A DNA stretch of 64,000 nucleotides, from positions 5,011,762 to 5,075,761 of the forward strand of contig NC_031480.1 in the NCBI RefSeq assembly GCF_000006565.2. The letters are read 5' to 3'. The position numbers were made by a program, and so were the translations under genes. This DNA comes from Toxoplasma gondii ME49. Taxonomy: Eukaryota; Apicomplexa; Conoidasida; Eucoccidiorida; Sarcocystidae. The notes under the pieces are model-generated. The model was not told the origin of the DNA, did not search any database, and was given only the letters and a program-made list of their open reading frames with translations. This document shows positions 42,608 to 53,156 of the stretch, piece after piece (position 1 is the stretch's first letter; each line of letters begins with the position of its first letter).

Positions 42608-45109
42608 CTTCGCTTGTGTGCGACGAGAGGTGGGACTCGCGTGAGGATAATGAGAGCATCGATGCTCTTACAGCTCCTTTTTGTCTCTACCGACCATAAC
42701 CAAACCTGAAATGTAGCCCTCGGCTGTGTAGTCTGGGGACCAAACGGCAACTGAAGAACTTCGCGCACGCTGCTGCCTCGAGGAAATACAAGGAGGCTAA
42801 GCGACGGTCAGCCACAACGTAAGGCCACTCTTGACGCAACTTATAACCTCGCAACCTCAAGTAGAAATTTCGTTGGGACGACTCTTCGTATTTCAGATGG
42901 GTGTTTGAAGCTCGAAAAAAAACTGGTTACGCAGGGCTGGACAAAACCCGCAAATCGCCCAGGAGGTCGACGCTGAGGAAAATCCGTGCCTTGAAGATCC
43001 TTAAGTGAATGATTCAGAACGATACATCTATTCAAGACTGAACAAGAATCATCGGAGCGAAGGATACGCAGGCAATGGAGGAACCGTAAAACACGAGACG
43101 GGATTTAGTGTCTCTGTTCTTGTGGCAGCGCAGATACATTGAAGCGCGAAACTGCCTTTCCAGGCGAAACGGCCCTCAAACACAAGCGTAGCAATCACCC
43201 GCTCCTCCAGAAGCAAGCAGAAACGCAAGAGGGCAGACATAGAGGTGAAGCAGAGGTCGTACACGGACTTCGCAACACCTCACGGTGCCCAATAAAAAAA
43301 TTTCAGCTAGTTTTCATGTTGTCACGTCATGCGCTCTGGTATGGACTTAATTGCAGCATTGTCGTGCGAGAGGCAAGCGGGGAAAGGCCCGGGGAAATAA
43401 AGGTCACCGATCAAGATTTTGCTACACACCGTACACAAAGAAAACAGCGATTCTCAGAGACGCAGCACTGTCCTCTAGCATTTCGATAGAAGGCAGGGAA
43501 ACCATGAGACATGAAGTAGAAGACGAAATAATCGGATGATAAATGTGCTTCCGGAGAACACTAGAAACGACAGGAGACGACGCGATTTTCGCAGGACATA
43601 CAGTAGGCGTAAAGGCGCCTCGAACCCCGGGGAGGCATAGCGCGCTGCATGTGCATTAGAAAGGTTACACAGTCAAAAGTCAGTGCACATGCGACATGAA
43701 CGGTCTCCACTTTCTTTATCCAACATCAATCACTTTCTTAGGAGACCTCAAAAGCTGTCGCCTGGCTTGCCTGGAACCACTGTGACAGAAGCAAGCAAAA
43801 CCAGCCCGTTTAGACAGCTGGCTTGTTCGAAGTGTGCACATTGAATCTGCACAACTACGATACAGGGGCTACGCGATGCCACGGAGACACTTAATGTCTT
43901 GCAAATTCTCCTGTGCCCCAAAATGTACCGGAGGCAACTTCTTGGAACCTACAATGACTCAGCGGACGGCGTTTTTGGATGCACCCGGCGAGTGCATGCA
44001 TGGAGGCGAACCACAAGTGAGACAAAGGGAAAAGGAATTACCGTCGCCGTCTGCACAACTCCGCTGCTCTCGAAATGTTTTTGAGTCGCTGTTTACGATG
44101 TCGAAGAGGTTTTTTGAGAGGACCAGGCTTACGAACGAAAAATGAATATGTCAAATGCGTGAATGTAGAAACTGGAGACAGTTCTTCCGGGACAAGGTAG
44201 TTCGTGAACTGCTTGAAGTAGGCAACTTGATAGCACAAAACGCCGCGAGAGTGCCTGCTTCACTCAAGGGACGCCACTGTCCAGGGTGGAAACGCGGACT
44301 ATTGTTCCTTTCAAGGTTCATCAAGGCCAAAATCGTATACAAGATGCAGGAAGGATTAGAACACGAGTATTTGTATCTAAACGGGGTACTCCATACCTCA
44401 AAAGAACCGTTCTCGAAGTACCATTCTGTGTGACGACAACCTCCTTATCACGCCTCGCGATGTCGAGTCGTTCTGTCGAGTTCTGTTGTGTACTTCTAAG
44501 AAGTGAACAACTGTGGTCGTGGTCAACCTCCAGAGAACTACGGACACACCTTTGTGCGTGAAAACCAACTGACGCGGAGGGCGTTATTTCCAGAAATCAA
44601 GACTACCAATAATGAGAAGTTGATGTCGAAGATAAACATAAAGAACGCACTTCCAGTGATGATGGAGTGTTTTTTGGGTTAACATAAATCGCCAAAACGT
44701 CTCCTTTTAGACTGTGCATCGATTAAACTTCGCAAGGTCGAACCAAAATCAACCGGTCTCCTTGCCGCCAGTCCAGCTCTCAGAAGGATGCAAGTGGTCA
44801 CGAAAGCCGAGTAATGTACGAAGGAAAACTGTGCACGTTCGTTTATGCGAACCTATACAGATACGTTAGTTTGCTTTGAATAGGAATCTGCTTCCTAAAA
44901 AAACACTGTGGGAGAGACCAGTGTCCTAGGTTTCTAAGAGAGGAGACCCTGGGCAGCCGGCGGACTGGGTCATTTGAGGGTAGCTGGTACAATCTTTTTT
45001 CGGTTTTTTGTTTCCTGTAGGTCGGCAGACTCCGTACAGGTGAATTGCGACAGGAGAGATGCTTTCAGCAAGAGCTTTGGTCACCTTCCCCTGACTGACG
45101 CTTCCCCTG
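42608..45109. other. Intergenic region upstream of DDRGK1
   Basis: Holds the DDRGK1 promoter. A + frame at 44155-44433 looks protein-like but has no signal, motif or supporting splice sites. Nothing else is recognised. Confidence 0.4.
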
Positions 45110-45616
45110 CTAGTAAACCCTAAACTCTGCTTTCACACTCGGCTCTGTCCACACTCCCTCCACTGCAACACGTGTTGCTGAACGGGGTGGACAGACAGAA
45201 GAACCGAACCGGTCATGTGATCTAGAACCCCTGATCAAGCTAATCATCAACGAAAAACCACTACGGCAGTCGTTCATGAAACAGGAGAACCAGGATGAAA
45301 CACCGTACTCCTGCTTGTGAGTGCCTCGAGGAGCTGTAAACGCTTGCATGAGGTGGTTCCACCAGGTCACATGATGTGTGAGGTACGCCTTAAGAGAAGT
45401 CGCCGAGTCGACAGAGACATATCCCAGGACAAGAGGGGAAGCACCACTTTTGTGAGACCCACAAAGCAACTCAAGCAGCGACGTGGCCAGGGAAAAAGGT
45501 GCAAATTCGTTTTCTCGAAGTACATCAGAACAAGTAGACTTGGCGAAAGCATATGCCACTCTGCTGTGCGTTTCAAGAAACAAAGCAAAGAAAGCGAAAA
45601 AAGTCTTTCTCCTCAT
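45110..45616 (-). CDS. Hypothetical single-exon ORF with possible signal peptide
   Basis: 168 codons from ATG at 45616, beginning MRRKTFFAFFALFLETHS, which has a basic start and short hydrophobic core. The rest has no recognised domain. It sits between the centrin and DDRGK1 genes on the same strand. The overlapping + frames are equally open, so coding status is unproven; chance is a real alternative. Confidence 0.22.
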   Translation of the reverse strand: MRRKTFFAFFALFLETHSRVAYAFAKSTCSDVLRENEFAPFSLATSLLELLCGSHKSGASPLVLGYVSVDSATSLKAYLTHHVTWWNHLMQAFTAPRGTHKQEYGVSSWFSCFMNDCRSGFSLMISLIRGSRSHDRFGSSVCPPRSATRVAVEGVWTEPSVKAEFRVY

Positions 45617-46011
45617 ATGTAATCTTGCGGAAGCAAATCGAAGGCACCAAATAGAATGTACACAACATGGAGTGAGTCAAATCGCATCGTCGGCTCTGTT
45701 CTACTGGAACAGTTAGCAGCTGTAGCTCTTGCTTGTGGTAATTGTTTCCTCATCTCCCACACAGGTGACCCTGCAGAGCGACGAGGAAAGCAGTCTACCT
45801 AAGGTTTTCTCTCTTTGAAAGGGGCACGAACGACGACTGACAAGACGGAGGAGGCAACCTCAAGGCACTAAATACTCGGGAAAGAGTTCTGTGGCGAGCC
45901 ACGCTGATCTCCAGGCATTGAGACAGTCTGTATGTTCCGTGTGAAACGTCCCTGCTTCCCGTGTTTTGAGTGTTTCGAATACAGTGGCTCTCTGTTGAAT
46001 CGACAGCCTTG

Positions 46012-46999
46012 CTACGGGAAAGTCTTCTTGGTCATGATCGCATAAAAATCCTCGAAGGAAATCTCCCCGTCGCCATTTGAGTCCGCTCGCTCAAGCATCT
46101 CACGAAGCTCGTCTTCAGACATCGTCTCTCCCAATTCCTTTGCTACACGCTTGAGATTCTTTAGTGTAATTGTTCCTGTTCTGTCGTCGTCGAAGAGGCT
46201 GAAAATCTTCTGGATTCCTTCGCGGCTTTCCTTGTCACCCTGCGACACAACACAGAGAAACCTCGACAACAGCGAAACCTCCCGTCACCAGTCCACGATC
46301 GCAACAGCAAACGACCTGAACTGCTTGTTTGATCACACGGGCGCACGTAGACAAATGCACATACGCACGAATATGTAGGCGTCTGCGTTAATATATAAAC
46401 TTAGCTACGGGAGATCTACCCAGAGACAGAACTGAGATCTCTTGAAGCGCGACACATAGACATGAGGAGGCGGATAAAGGGATAGAGTAAACATATACAT
46501 AAAGACACAGTCAGGTCGCTGCCCCAACAGGAAGCAATAATATGTCGGACATATCTAGAGCGAGATATGTAGATACCAACAACGACTTTTCAGAGTTGCG
46601 CAGCGAACAACAGTTCTTGCCCTTTTTGAACCGAGAACGCAACATACACGAGACGCATCCCACGGAAACACCACCAGCCTGCATGCCCCTCTGCTCACCC
46701 GACTGGTGCAGTTGGGATGCCATCAGGCTTCGGAATAACCAAACATGGAAAAAACGAACTCGCTCGAGACCCTGAAACCACTGTAATGTAGAGCAGGCCA
46801 GATACGCCCCGGCTAGGAAGCCAAATACTCAAAGGAGGCACGTCGCACTGGAGAGATTCAAAAAACGATATCCGCAATAACGCTTCTGTCAGCAGTTGCC
46901 CGTTTCCCGCTGTCGCGGCAAGAACTTCCTGAAACAGTGTTGTTCCACTTTCGTAGTTTCTGCCTGTCAACAGGTACGAACACTCTCGCCCGAGTATGC

Positions 47000-47042
<43 letters not shown>

Positions 47043-47793
47043 TGTGGGTATACAATATCGTCATAGAATTTTATCTAGAATACGCACAGGTGACTCCATA
47101 TGGTGACACCTACATCTTCGTGCAGCTGCAAGCGAAGGCAGGCCCTCAAAAAGTTGCGAGTCTCAGAGTCACCGCGGAGAAGACTCGGCCGTAGCAACGC
47201 GGCACTTCACGAGCGGTGCAAGAAAGCGTAAAGAGAAGAATAATGCGGCCCATGGACGCCCTCTCCCCGCAGTTTCCGTTTAGTCCTTCCCTCCGCTCTG
47301 CGTTACGAAAGAAACCGGAATCGGGAAGCACTCTGCTGCTTCGACGACTGACCGACCAGAGGGCACGAGAACATGAGGTGAGACGCGCACGAAGCCTCGG
47401 AGGCAGTTAACATGGGGGCAGAACGCATGCTTTATGGCGTTCGTCACTTCAGGAGAAAAAGGCTCTTATAAATCGACGATCCACCTGGGACAACAAACAC
47501 TTTCTCACCAGCTTCGCGGTAATGGCGTCAAGAAATTCCTCGAAGTCGATGGGTCCGCCGGAGTCGCGGTCGAGATCTGCGATCATTTGATAGATCGTCG
47601 GATTCTTTGTTTCAAAGCCGAGAGACTGCATGGCGGCCTTTAGTTCTTTCGGATCGATCATACCACTGCCGTCTGTGTCAAAGAGGTTGAAAGCTTCGCG
47701 TATCTCCTCGATTTCGTCCTCTGTTAGTCCAGGCCGATCAACTAGTCGACGCCTGGCTGTCGGGCTCGCCCCTCGCAGTGCTCCTCGCTGCAT
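46012..47793 (-). CDS. Centrin (caltractin), EF-hand protein
   Basis: Exons 47793-47509 (95 codons) and 46239-46012 (75 codons plus stop), phase 0, total 170 residues, the usual centrin length. EF-hand loop 1 [12 protein letters not shown] is canonical. Loop 2 [12 protein letters not shown] has Gly at position 5. Loop 3 [12 protein letters not shown] lacks the closing acidic residue. Loop 4 [12 protein letters not shown] ends in Asp rather than Glu. Centrin-specific segments [11 protein letters not shown] and [13 protein letters not shown], and the KKT-type C-terminus (KKTFP), separate it from calmodulin. Centrins act at centrosomes, basal bodies and, in coccidia, apical and pellicle structures. 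The ATG at 47793 (CCAAAATGC) was chosen because the upstream frame has no other ATG. Which of the coccidian centrins this is was not determined. Confidence 0.93.
46999..47043. repeat. (TA)n microsatellite in the centrin intron
   Basis: About 20 uninterrupted TA units lie inside the 1.27-kb intron 46240-47508. Confidence 0.9.
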
Positions 47794-49872
47794 TTTGGAA
47801 CACGCTCGACAAAAAAAGGCCAAATGTAGAAGGCAGAGAAGCCGCAGAAACGGACGGCGAACCGAAGCAAAGACAGCTCAGGCAAGCGAGCAGCCTTGGG
47901 CGCGAAAATGAGGAGGAAATTCTGAGTGAAGGAAAGAGGCGAATTGATTTCGACACGCCAGACGAGCAAGCAAATGGAGAGGAAAGGTGCGTTTGGGAAA
48001 AGAGGCGAAGCCAATACACGCCTCTTATTTTACACTGGGAGGGCAGACGAGAGAGCGTGGCTTCGAGCAAGGGGGTTGCCGCTCGGAAGGACACAGGGGA
48101 TCTCGTCCGTCAAATGGGTTGAAGGGGAGTTAAGTTGCGCAAGCTACACGAAGATTCGAAAAAGCGGGATTGTCCTACAAATATTTTGTTGGTAAAAAAC
48201 CAGCACTCGGCTTGAGACGGCCCGTTTCTCACCGAGCGAGCAACAGCTGCAGGAAAATTAAATCCTGTTACGAACGCAAAGATGTGTACACCAAAAGAGA
48301 ACAGAGTAAAAACGACGCGCAAAAGACTGGCGATTCCTGGTTAATTTCATTCATTAATGCTCCCTAGAGAGGCAATGCTGCGCTGGACCGCAGGGCGGGA
48401 GAGGGCCCAGGGTAGGAACCGAGAAGCGATCGTTGCACGTCTTGTAGAGAGGACACAAGAACTCCCGAAAAACCTGAGAAATGAGTTTTGGATCCAATGA
48501 AAAAAATACAGCCAGTACCAAGGAAACAGAAGATGTACCGTAAGGGGAAAAGGGAAGATCTAGTGACCACTGTCTTTAGAAAAGATACAGGACGGGCAGA
48601 CAAGCGCATGAGAAAACTGAGATGAATCACCAAAGACAGCCTCCACCAATTTGAGCTCTGCAACGAGCAAGTCGACAGGAGAAACCTACTCTTTTTGGAG
48701 CAAGGGAGTGAAGTGATAACGGGCTTTCTGTGTACCCTGTGTCTAACGGATTCTGTGGAAGTCGTCTTGTATATTCTCACGACATCTGAAAGTGCAGAAA
48801 AAGGAATGACATTGCTCAGCTGTCCGCATTGCTTCTACCGCGACTGGCTTTTCACACTCAAGGCACCCGTTGGCCCACGAGCTCCTTGACCCCTCATCAA
48901 GAAAGTGGCATTCTGTCCAGCACAAAACAGTTTTTCCCTCTATCGGATATATCGGTTCCTGCTCCTCCAGCACTGTCTTGACGTATATGAGCATCTTATC
49001 GAAAACAGACTGCCGTAAAAGATTCCGAGTTCACTCGGTGGCCGGCCGCGGACCCGCAAATCTGCTTTCTCGGTACGGTGGTTGGTCTTCAGTTGCCCTG
49101 AAATTCACATTTTCCCAGCAGAGTTTTCCACATCCATGATTCTGAGGAAGTTGGTGAACTTTTCTCCTTCCACCAAGTGCAGAGACTGTTTGTGTCCGCG
49201 AGTTCAGCCTGCCCCCGCTTTATGGCTCACTCCTTGCACTCTGATCGTCTGCGAACCTGAAGGAACGACTTCTTTTTCATGAGTGACGTTTCTGCCCTGC
49301 TCCACTGAAAACACTCGATGTTAGCTGAGCAGTCACTTCTCGTACCATCCCACGATGTTTCCTCAAGACTGTAAACCCCCTGATTGGTTTGCATTATTTC
49401 TCTCTGTAACGTAGAGAGTGACCCCTCGCGCCGCCAGGCACTCTGTGTTTTCAAGAGGCGCCTATCCGTTTGAGCCGACCCTTTGCGTTAAATCAGGACC
49501 GTGAGGTGGGTTCATTAGGTTACATGTTCTTGTTAGCTGCGCTCGAGCCCTCATTCTTCGCGGCACTACGGACGGGTGACCTTCGAGAATTGACTGCTGG
49601 TTACGTCGACCTCTACTCCTTCTCACGCTTGTCTCCTCTTTTCGGTCTCCCACGTCGAACTTTGCATCGTATGTGTGCACTGTGGCTGCTTTTCTCCTGT
49701 TTTTCCCCTGGCAGCAGACTGCTAATTATTCCGTTCACGAGGACGTCTACCACGGCGAGTGCATTGTGAAATACACTTGGACTGGAAAGCGTGCTTTGCA
49801 CCTCTAGAGTGCCTGTGTGAGTCGGGATGCATGTCTTCAGTCCGCAGCGCTGGTCATGTATCCACCCTCAAG
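47794..49872. promoter_or_regulatory. Divergent promoter region between centrin and CRIPT
   Basis: 2.1 kb separates the start codons of the oppositely transcribed centrin (-) and CRIPT (+) genes, so both promoters should lie here. A TGAGACG heptamer at 48213-48219 matches the WGAGACG element reported for Toxoplasma promoters, about 420 bases upstream of the centrin ATG. One seven-base match is weak evidence. The region also holds the hypothetical ORF at 48743-48994. Confidence 0.4.
48743..48994 (-). CDS. Hypothetical Cys-rich small ORF
   Basis: 83 codons from an ATG in AAGATGC context. The C-terminal half has clustered cysteines: CWTEC, CLEC, then C and CTFRC over about 45 residues, a spacing that could bind zinc. 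No known zinc-finger signature fits exactly. It lies in the centrin-CRIPT interval, where either gene's leader could overlap it. It may be a real small gene, an exon, or chance. Confidence 0.25.
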   Translation of the reverse strand: MLIYVKTVLEEQEPIYPIEGKTVLCWTECHFLDEGSRSSWANGCLECEKPVAVEAMRTAEQCHSFFCTFRCRENIQDDFHRIR

Positions 49873-51551
49873 ATGCCCTGCGAAAAGTGCGAGAAAAAGA
49901 TGAGCAAGCTCATCACACCCGATCCCAAACAGGGTAAGATGCGCTGAACTCAACTCAGCGAAACAGGCGCGCGAAATGAGTAGCGTTTTCCCAGACGACC
50001 GGAAGTGCACATGTGTACACGGAGGACGAACAGCACACGTATACAGGGCGGCTCTGCTTTTACATGCATGTCGCTGCATTCACTAAGAGGTGCATATAGG
50101 CACATACGTTCAGGAATCTCAACTGGATTTAGCGTACGTCTGAGTGTCCGCAGCCCCATGTGCGAGTTGCTGCTCATGTTCAGCTGTTGAACGCTTTTGC
50201 TGTCTACCGCAACTGAACACCGTCGCGGGGGTACACGCTAGCTCCGTACGTTGGTTCTTTTCCGCGATGCATGAGCTTACGCTATCCGGCTTCTGGTTAA
50301 AGGGCAGCGAAGTGGAGAAACACTTAGCGTCTGGTTACGGATAGGTCAGTGGTTCCGGTGAGCCGCGGGGCCTCCGCATGTGCATCCCATACATATTTCG
50401 CATTTCTTTCTGACGTTTCTCGTCTCAGGTCAGAACCGAGCTGTCGGCGTGAACAAGTTGATTGAGAAAAAGGCGCAGAAGGACCTGTGAGTCCGTCTTC
50501 TTGCCCTGTTCATATCTGCTTGGATGCCTCGCGCTGTGCGCAGTCAACCAATGCACCATTCTTAGCCTGTCTTTTCGCTGAAGCCAGCGTGCCAGAACTG
50601 GTCTGACGGGTTTGGCAACATTCGACGCACAATATGTTTTATGGCAGGGGTAACATCTCAGCTTGTTCAGGAAGCTCCGTTTCTTTGCCATGTCAAGGCG
50701 GTTTGCGTCGAAAGAGGGATCCGTGAAAAGGCAGCTCTTTGCTGCTTTTGCTCATGCCGGAAGTGATGGCTTGTTCACCGTGTACCATTCATGAACTGGG
50801 GGTGAGATCTATACAGGGCACCGTGATTTCAACTGATGGAACTACCTCGGCGTTCTTGTGGCTTCTGTTTCCAGGCTGGCCCCCAAGGGATCTGCATGCA
50901 AGGTTTGCAACACGAAGCTACACTGGAAAGGCAAGTACTGCCCGCCCTGGTGAGTCTTGTTCTGGGCTTCATTTCCCTCAAGTACATGAAACGTGTGACG
51001 AATGTGATCGTTACGTTGTCTGCCAGGCGTTACGGTCTCTCTTACGTGCTCGCGCTGATTTACCGAGTGACAACTGCATTCACTTTCTCTCGCCTCCAGC
51101 GATATTTGTGGCTTCACGCCAGTTGCAGGTTTTGTATTTTGGCATCATGGAAAAGAAGGGCCGGACTTCGCAATACCGGTCGGTGCCGTTGCGTGGTATG
51201 CATGCAAGAGGGAACGCCCCCTTCAAAGACAGACGTTGCGTTTTCGTTGCTAAGGCGTCAAGGTCTAGACGGCAAGCACTAGAATAGATGTATACTTGAC
51301 AGTCATGCAAGTTCCACGTGACACCATTGTTATGGACGAACATACCCCGTCCTTTGGCTGTATGAACGTCTCTCAATTGTACCCTTAGGTTGTTCTTCGT
51401 ATTCGAAGACATAAGAGGAGCGAATTGTTCAGACGCTTTCAAACTCTGGATATCTGTGTCCGTGTTTTGCAGTGCTCACATCAAGGGCAAGTGCTGGATG
51501 TGTGGCAAGAAGATTTTCGACACCTCCAAGCACTGCATGTCTCTCGTATGA
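49873..51551 (+). CDS. CRIPT: CRIPT family protein (cysteine-rich PDZ-binding protein)
   Basis: Exons 49873-49933, 50429-50486, 50875-50949 and 51473-51551; phases 1, 2, 2 agree; 89 residues. It begins MPCEKCEKKMSKLITPD, the family hallmark, followed by three more CxxC pairs: CKVC (47/50), CPPC (61/64) and CWMC (71/74), with HIKGKCWMCGKKIFDTS matching the conserved C-terminal block. Human CRIPT is 101 residues, binds PSD-95 through its C-terminus, and is linked to the minor spliceosome; the wide conservation of the family favours an RNA-processing role here. The start at 49873 matches family starts; an in-frame ATG at 49831 would add 14 residues. The C-terminus MSLV still fits a class I PDZ ligand. 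Confidence 0.93.
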
Positions 51552-53156
51552 ATATCGCCCTTCCGTTTTCGTGCACAATCGAGGGACATGAGATGTCGAG
51601 ACAAGGAAACTGTGGCGACTTTGAGCCTGGTTGCAAGCTTCCAGTCGACGCGAAGACAGAACGGGCAGATCAGAAAGCAATACCACGGAGCCTCTTCACT
51701 ACCGTAATATATATATTCATATATAGTAACTGCTGAGATGGATCTTGTATGGGATGTGTATGCAGTGCCTGTATAGATTATTTCCATGGACACTTTTGTC
51801 GTCTCTACCAAGGTGTCCTGTGTCGTGTGAAAGCTCTCCTCCGTGGAGATTCAGTTCGACACCGCTGATCCTGTCTATGTTTTCAGAGATGTCGTTTTCC
51901 TTGCTGGCCGTAACGAGTTCTTCAGATGTGTGTTATATCGCTCAGCGGATGAATTCTATCTTTCTGCGTGGCATTAGTAGCAAGGGAGTGCCAGAAGGAT
52001 GCCGTGGTCCCTTCTGTGGCTTTCGTGTGCGTTGCAGTCCCATGTTACGACTGCGCTTCACATGTTCATGTCTCCCTCTGTGAACTGCGTCTTGGGTGTG
52101 TAGGAGTGATTCTTAAGAATTGGTTTTTGTTTGAATGTGTTCAAAGGTTCCCCCTGTTGCCACCCGTGTATGAGATGTCTTCACTAGAGAATATGCAGTC
52201 CTCAAGTGCCCAGCTGAATGGGAGACAGCTTCTTGCTGTGAGAAATTTTCCCTGAATTCCAAGTCTGCGGTGGAGGCAAAAAACGATAAACTAACGTTGC
52301 AAACCCCGGGGCGACTATGTACGTTCTGCAACTGCATCCAGGGATCCAGATAGCCACAGATGCTCTTCAGAAAAAGCGCTAACGTGAAAAATTGTCGTTT
52401 GAGGAAATGAACTTCACAAGAGTCTGGGGATCTGAAAGTTTACGAAACGGCTATGCCTGTCTTCTTCCTCGTGCAGGGACGCATATGGCGTCAGAAACGG
52501 CAGAATTGTCTGGGAACCGAGAGGATGAGGGCTACTTGTGCATATTGTATCATGCGAATGAAGCTCGTCAGAAAGCTAGGGGTGTCTCGGCTGTAGTCGC
52601 ATAAACGTTTCCTCAGGCTTCCAGGTTTGCTTATCTCTCCGAGATTGGCTCCCAGAGAATAACACGTCACCCGGATCAGCGCCACAATGCAAACACAAGC
52701 TGCTTGAACGCAGCAAGTGAAGAGAAGGAATAATGCATGCCGACTAGTCTATTTTTCAGTGCATCGTAAGAATTTGTGACCTGATTCTGCTTAGCATTGT
52801 TCGCTGCCGTAGCAGTCGCACTTCTGGAGAAAGGTATCGTGTCTAACTCCGAAACGACTCTTGACACTAAAAAAGGAGAAAACTGGTTTTTTCCTATACG
52901 AATAAAGGACGAAACGCGCATTTGCCGTACTTGGCATCCGGTTTTGACCCTGGTTTCTTACCAACAATCACGATGATTCAAAACCCCTCTGCTGCGATAT
53001 TTCGAACGTCTCTGCCTGCATTGTTACCTCCGCTTGACGTACCGCACGGGAGCTTGCGGAACCGAGAAAGCGAAGCCAATTAAAAGTGACTTTGGAAGCG
53101 AGGAATCACGAGACTGGTTCATGGTCGATAATGCAAAAACTATACCTGGGACTCCC
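51552..53156. other. Intergenic region between convergent CRIPT and hydrolase genes
   Basis: 3' flanks of the two convergent genes. A TATATATATTCATATATA patch at 51706-51725 and short open frames are present; none is recognised as coding. Confidence 0.5.

Noticed and set aside
44155..44433. 92-codon + ORF that looks protein-like
   Set aside because: No splice context, motif or upstream continuity; chance cannot be excluded.
45317..45716. + strand Lys-rich ORFs overlapping 45110-45616
   Set aside because: Overlapping frames with no motif; at most one strand could be coding and the minus frame at least has a signal-like start.
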